Below, piece by piece: positions 14,444-15,910 of a stretch of DNA of 15,910 bases. A program made the translations under genes and the position numbers. The notes beneath the pieces were generated by a model, which saw nothing but the letters and a program-made list of their open reading frames with translations, was not told the DNA's origin and searched no databases. Each line of letters begins with the position of its first letter. The first letter of the stretch is position 1. The DNA is from Bacillota bacterium (lineage in GTDB: Bacteria > Bacillota_C > Negativicutes > Sporomusales > Sporomusaceae), in NCBI GenBank assembly GCA_023441125.1, contig JAEZQV010000416.1, positions 1 through 15,910 on the forward strand. Direction: 5' to 3'.

Positions 14444-15910
14444 TGGAAACTAACAATCGCAATATCAAGAACGAAATCCAGGAAAAGTTAAATGATGAAG
14501 TATTACGGGGGGCATTAAGCCGGTTTGCGGAGGCCTATCCGGTATCCCGAGCCAAGGCGTATGAAAATGTTCCCGATATTGATGCGTTGCGCGAACAGGT
14601 CCGGCAAATGAAAATAAACGCTGTGGCCGATATCGAAAACTTAGCCAACAAGTTTGAAGCGGAGGCCACCAGACGGGGCGCCAAAGTATTCCGGGCCAAA
14701 GACGGCAAGGCGTTAAAAGAGTATCTCTTAAATCTGTGCAAAGAAAAAGGCGTAAAGCGCATTGTTAAATCCAAATCGATGGCTTCGGAAGAAATTCATC
14801 TCAACCATGATCTGGCGGCTGCGGGCCTGCACGTTAAAGAAACCGACTTGGGCGAATGGATTATTTCCTTGGCCGGCCACAAGCCTTCGCATATGGTTAT
14901 GCCGGCCATTCACTTAAACCGTGAACAGATTGCCGATTATTTCTCCAAAGAGCTTAAGCAGGAAATCCCCACCGATATTCCTTTTATGGTGCAGGCTGCC
15001 CGCAAAGCTCTCAGAACAGAATTTTTACAAGCCGATATGGGCATATCAGGAGCAAACTTCGGTATAGCCGAAAATGGCGCCATTGGCCTGGTGACCAATG
15101 AAGGCAACGCCCGTCTGGTGACCACATTGCCGCGCGTGCATGTGGTGATCATCGGCTATGAAAAACTTATTCCCACTATCAAAGATGCGGCCCCCATCCT
15201 CCGCACATTACCGCGCAATGCTACCGGCCAGCTTATGACCAGCTATATGACGATGACCTGCGGCGCGACGCCGGTCATGGTGAAACAAGACGGGAAATGG
15301 ATTGAACAGGATAAGGAGCTCCATATTATTCTGTTTGATAACGGGCGCTTACAAGCCGCTCATGATGACAAATTTAAAGAAATTTACCAATGTGTCCGCT
15401 GTGCGTCGTGTCTTAATGTGTGTCCGGTTTATACCATTGTCGGCGGCCATGTATACGGGCATATCTACGCCGGCGGCATCGGCGCAATTTTAACAGCCTT
15501 CCTAAACAGCATGGGGGACTTTGAAAAAATCAACGAATTATGCATCGGCTGCCGCAAATGTGTTGAGATTTGCCCCGGAAAAATCGACATTCCCCATCTG
15601 ATCGAAGAATTACGGGCCAGGGCTGTAAAAGAACACGGTCTGCCGTTCGGCGTCAAAGCTGTATTTGAAACTGTCCTGGCCAACCGCAAAGTCTTCCATA
15701 CACTGCTGCGCCTGGCAGCCATTGGCCAGAAGCCCTTCCAAACCGGCCGGGTAATCCGCCACCTGCCGCTGTTTTTAGCCGGGATGGCCAAAGACCGCAG
15801 CCTGCCGGCGGTGGCTGATGTTCCCTTCCGTGACCGCGTAACGAAAGTGACAAAAAAAATCAGCAGCCCGGTTAAGCGGATTGCTTTTTTCAGCGGCTGC
15901 AATATTGACT
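14443..15910 (+). CDS. lutB: LutB/LldF iron-sulfur LUD protein with start of a fused LutA-type CCG domain; cut by window edge
   Basis: Iron-sulfur subunit of the lactate oxidation complex. 489 codons are visible and the frame is open at the window end. The N-terminal LUD domain spans roughly residues 45-300 and includes GISGANFGIAENGAIGLVTN and LVTTLPRVHVVIIG. Two ferredoxin-like 4Fe-4S motifs follow: CVRCASCLNVCP (from Cys317) and CIGCRKCVEICP (from Cys367). After a linker of about 100 residues, IAFFSGCNID (Cys486) looks like the first strand and cysteine of a CCG (cysteine-rich) domain, which in Bacillus is a separate LutA protein. ATG 14443 has GGAGGT (14429-14434) 8 nt upstream and overlaps the lutC stop. 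The fused domain needs the downstream sequence for proof. Confidence 0.88.
   Translation, partial: METNNRNIKNEIQEKLNDEVLRGALSRFAEAYPVSRAKAYENVPDIDALREQVRQMKINAVADIENLANKFEAEATRRGAKVFRAKDGKALKEYLLNLCKEKGVKRIVKSKSMASEEIHLNHDLAAAGLHVKETDLGEWIISLAGHKPSHMVMPAIHLNREQIADYFSKELKQEIPTDIPFMVQAARKALRTEFLQADMGISGANFGIAENGAIGLVTNEGNARLVTTLPRVHVVIIGYEKLIPTIKDAAPILRTLPRNATGQLMTSYMTMTCGATPVMVKQDGKWIEQDKELHIILFDNGRLQAAHDDKFKEIYQCVRCASCLNVCPVYTIVGGHVYGHIYAGGIGAILTAFLNSMGDFEKINELCIGCRKCVEICPGKIDIPHLIEELRARAVKEHGLPFGVKAVFETVLANRKVFHTLLRLAAIGQKPFQTGRVIRHLPLFLAGMAKDRSLPAVADVPFRDRVTKVTKKISSPVKRIAFFSGCNID

Noticed and set aside
15465..15902. 145-codon minus-strand open frame opposite lutB
   Set aside because: It covers the conserved ferredoxin cysteine region of lutB on the other strand and has no motif of its own.
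1..15910. CRISPR arrays, tRNA/rRNA genes, insertion sequences, phage genes or other mobile elements
   Set aside because: None seen: no regularly spaced repeats, no transposase or integrase frames and no tRNA-like cloverleaf; nearly all the DNA is accounted for by conserved metabolic genes.

Overview
This window is almost entirely one long cobalamin (vitamin B12) biosynthesis operon on the minus strand, about 13.6 kb, with its B12-riboswitch leader. A divergent lactate-utilisation operon begins at the right edge on the plus strand. The corrin genes are of the anaerobic (early cobalt insertion) type: cbiD, cbiG, cbiJ, cbiC, cbiE, cbiT, cbiF and cbiH are present and no oxygen-dependent gene is seen. 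With a fused LUD/Fe-S lactate-oxidation protein and tightly packed genes with strong GGAGG-type ribosome binding sites, this points to an anaerobic Firmicute. A member of the Negativicutes (Sporomusa/Thermosinus-like) is my best guess from the feel of the proteins; no 16S or other decisive marker is present. Base composition looks roughly balanced to slightly GC-rich in genes and AT-rich in the divergent control region.

Layout, in the direction of B12-operon transcription (right to left). The promoter and cobalamin riboswitch lie at about 13.64-13.35 kb. Corrin-ring genes follow: cbiD, cbiE, cbiT, cbiF, cbiG, cbiH, cbiJ, cbiC (13.35-7.05 kb). After an 81-nt gap come the a,c-diamide synthase cbiA, then cobU, cbiP (cobQ), cbiB, cobS, an L-threonine kinase (pduX type) and cobD, which runs off the left edge. 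Most junctions are overlaps or gaps of a few bases, which suggests one translationally coupled transcript. Together these genes cover ring contraction and methylation (CbiH, F, G, D, E, T), reduction (CbiJ), methyl migration (CbiC), amidation (CbiA, CbiP), making of the aminopropanol arm from threonine (PduX, CobD), its attachment (CbiB), and nucleotide-loop assembly (CobU, CobS). Not visible here are cbiL, a cobalt chelatase, uroporphyrinogen methyltransferase, the corrinoid adenosyltransferase, cobT and cobC.

Right part: a roughly 190-bp AT-rich divergent control region separates the riboswitch promoter from lutC and a lutB that carries the start of a fused LutA-type cysteine-rich domain. 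A perfect TGGTC-A-GACCA palindrome abuts a TATACT -10 box upstream of lutC and looks like an operator for a GntR/FadR-family (LutR/LldR-like) repressor.

I found no convincing new biological system. The points most worth checking are: the cbiD leader, where the terminator-like hairpin also contains the cbiD Shine-Dalgarno and is followed by a TTG start; the competing pairings in that leader; the 115-nt out-of-frame cbiG/cbiH overlap; and the lut operator.
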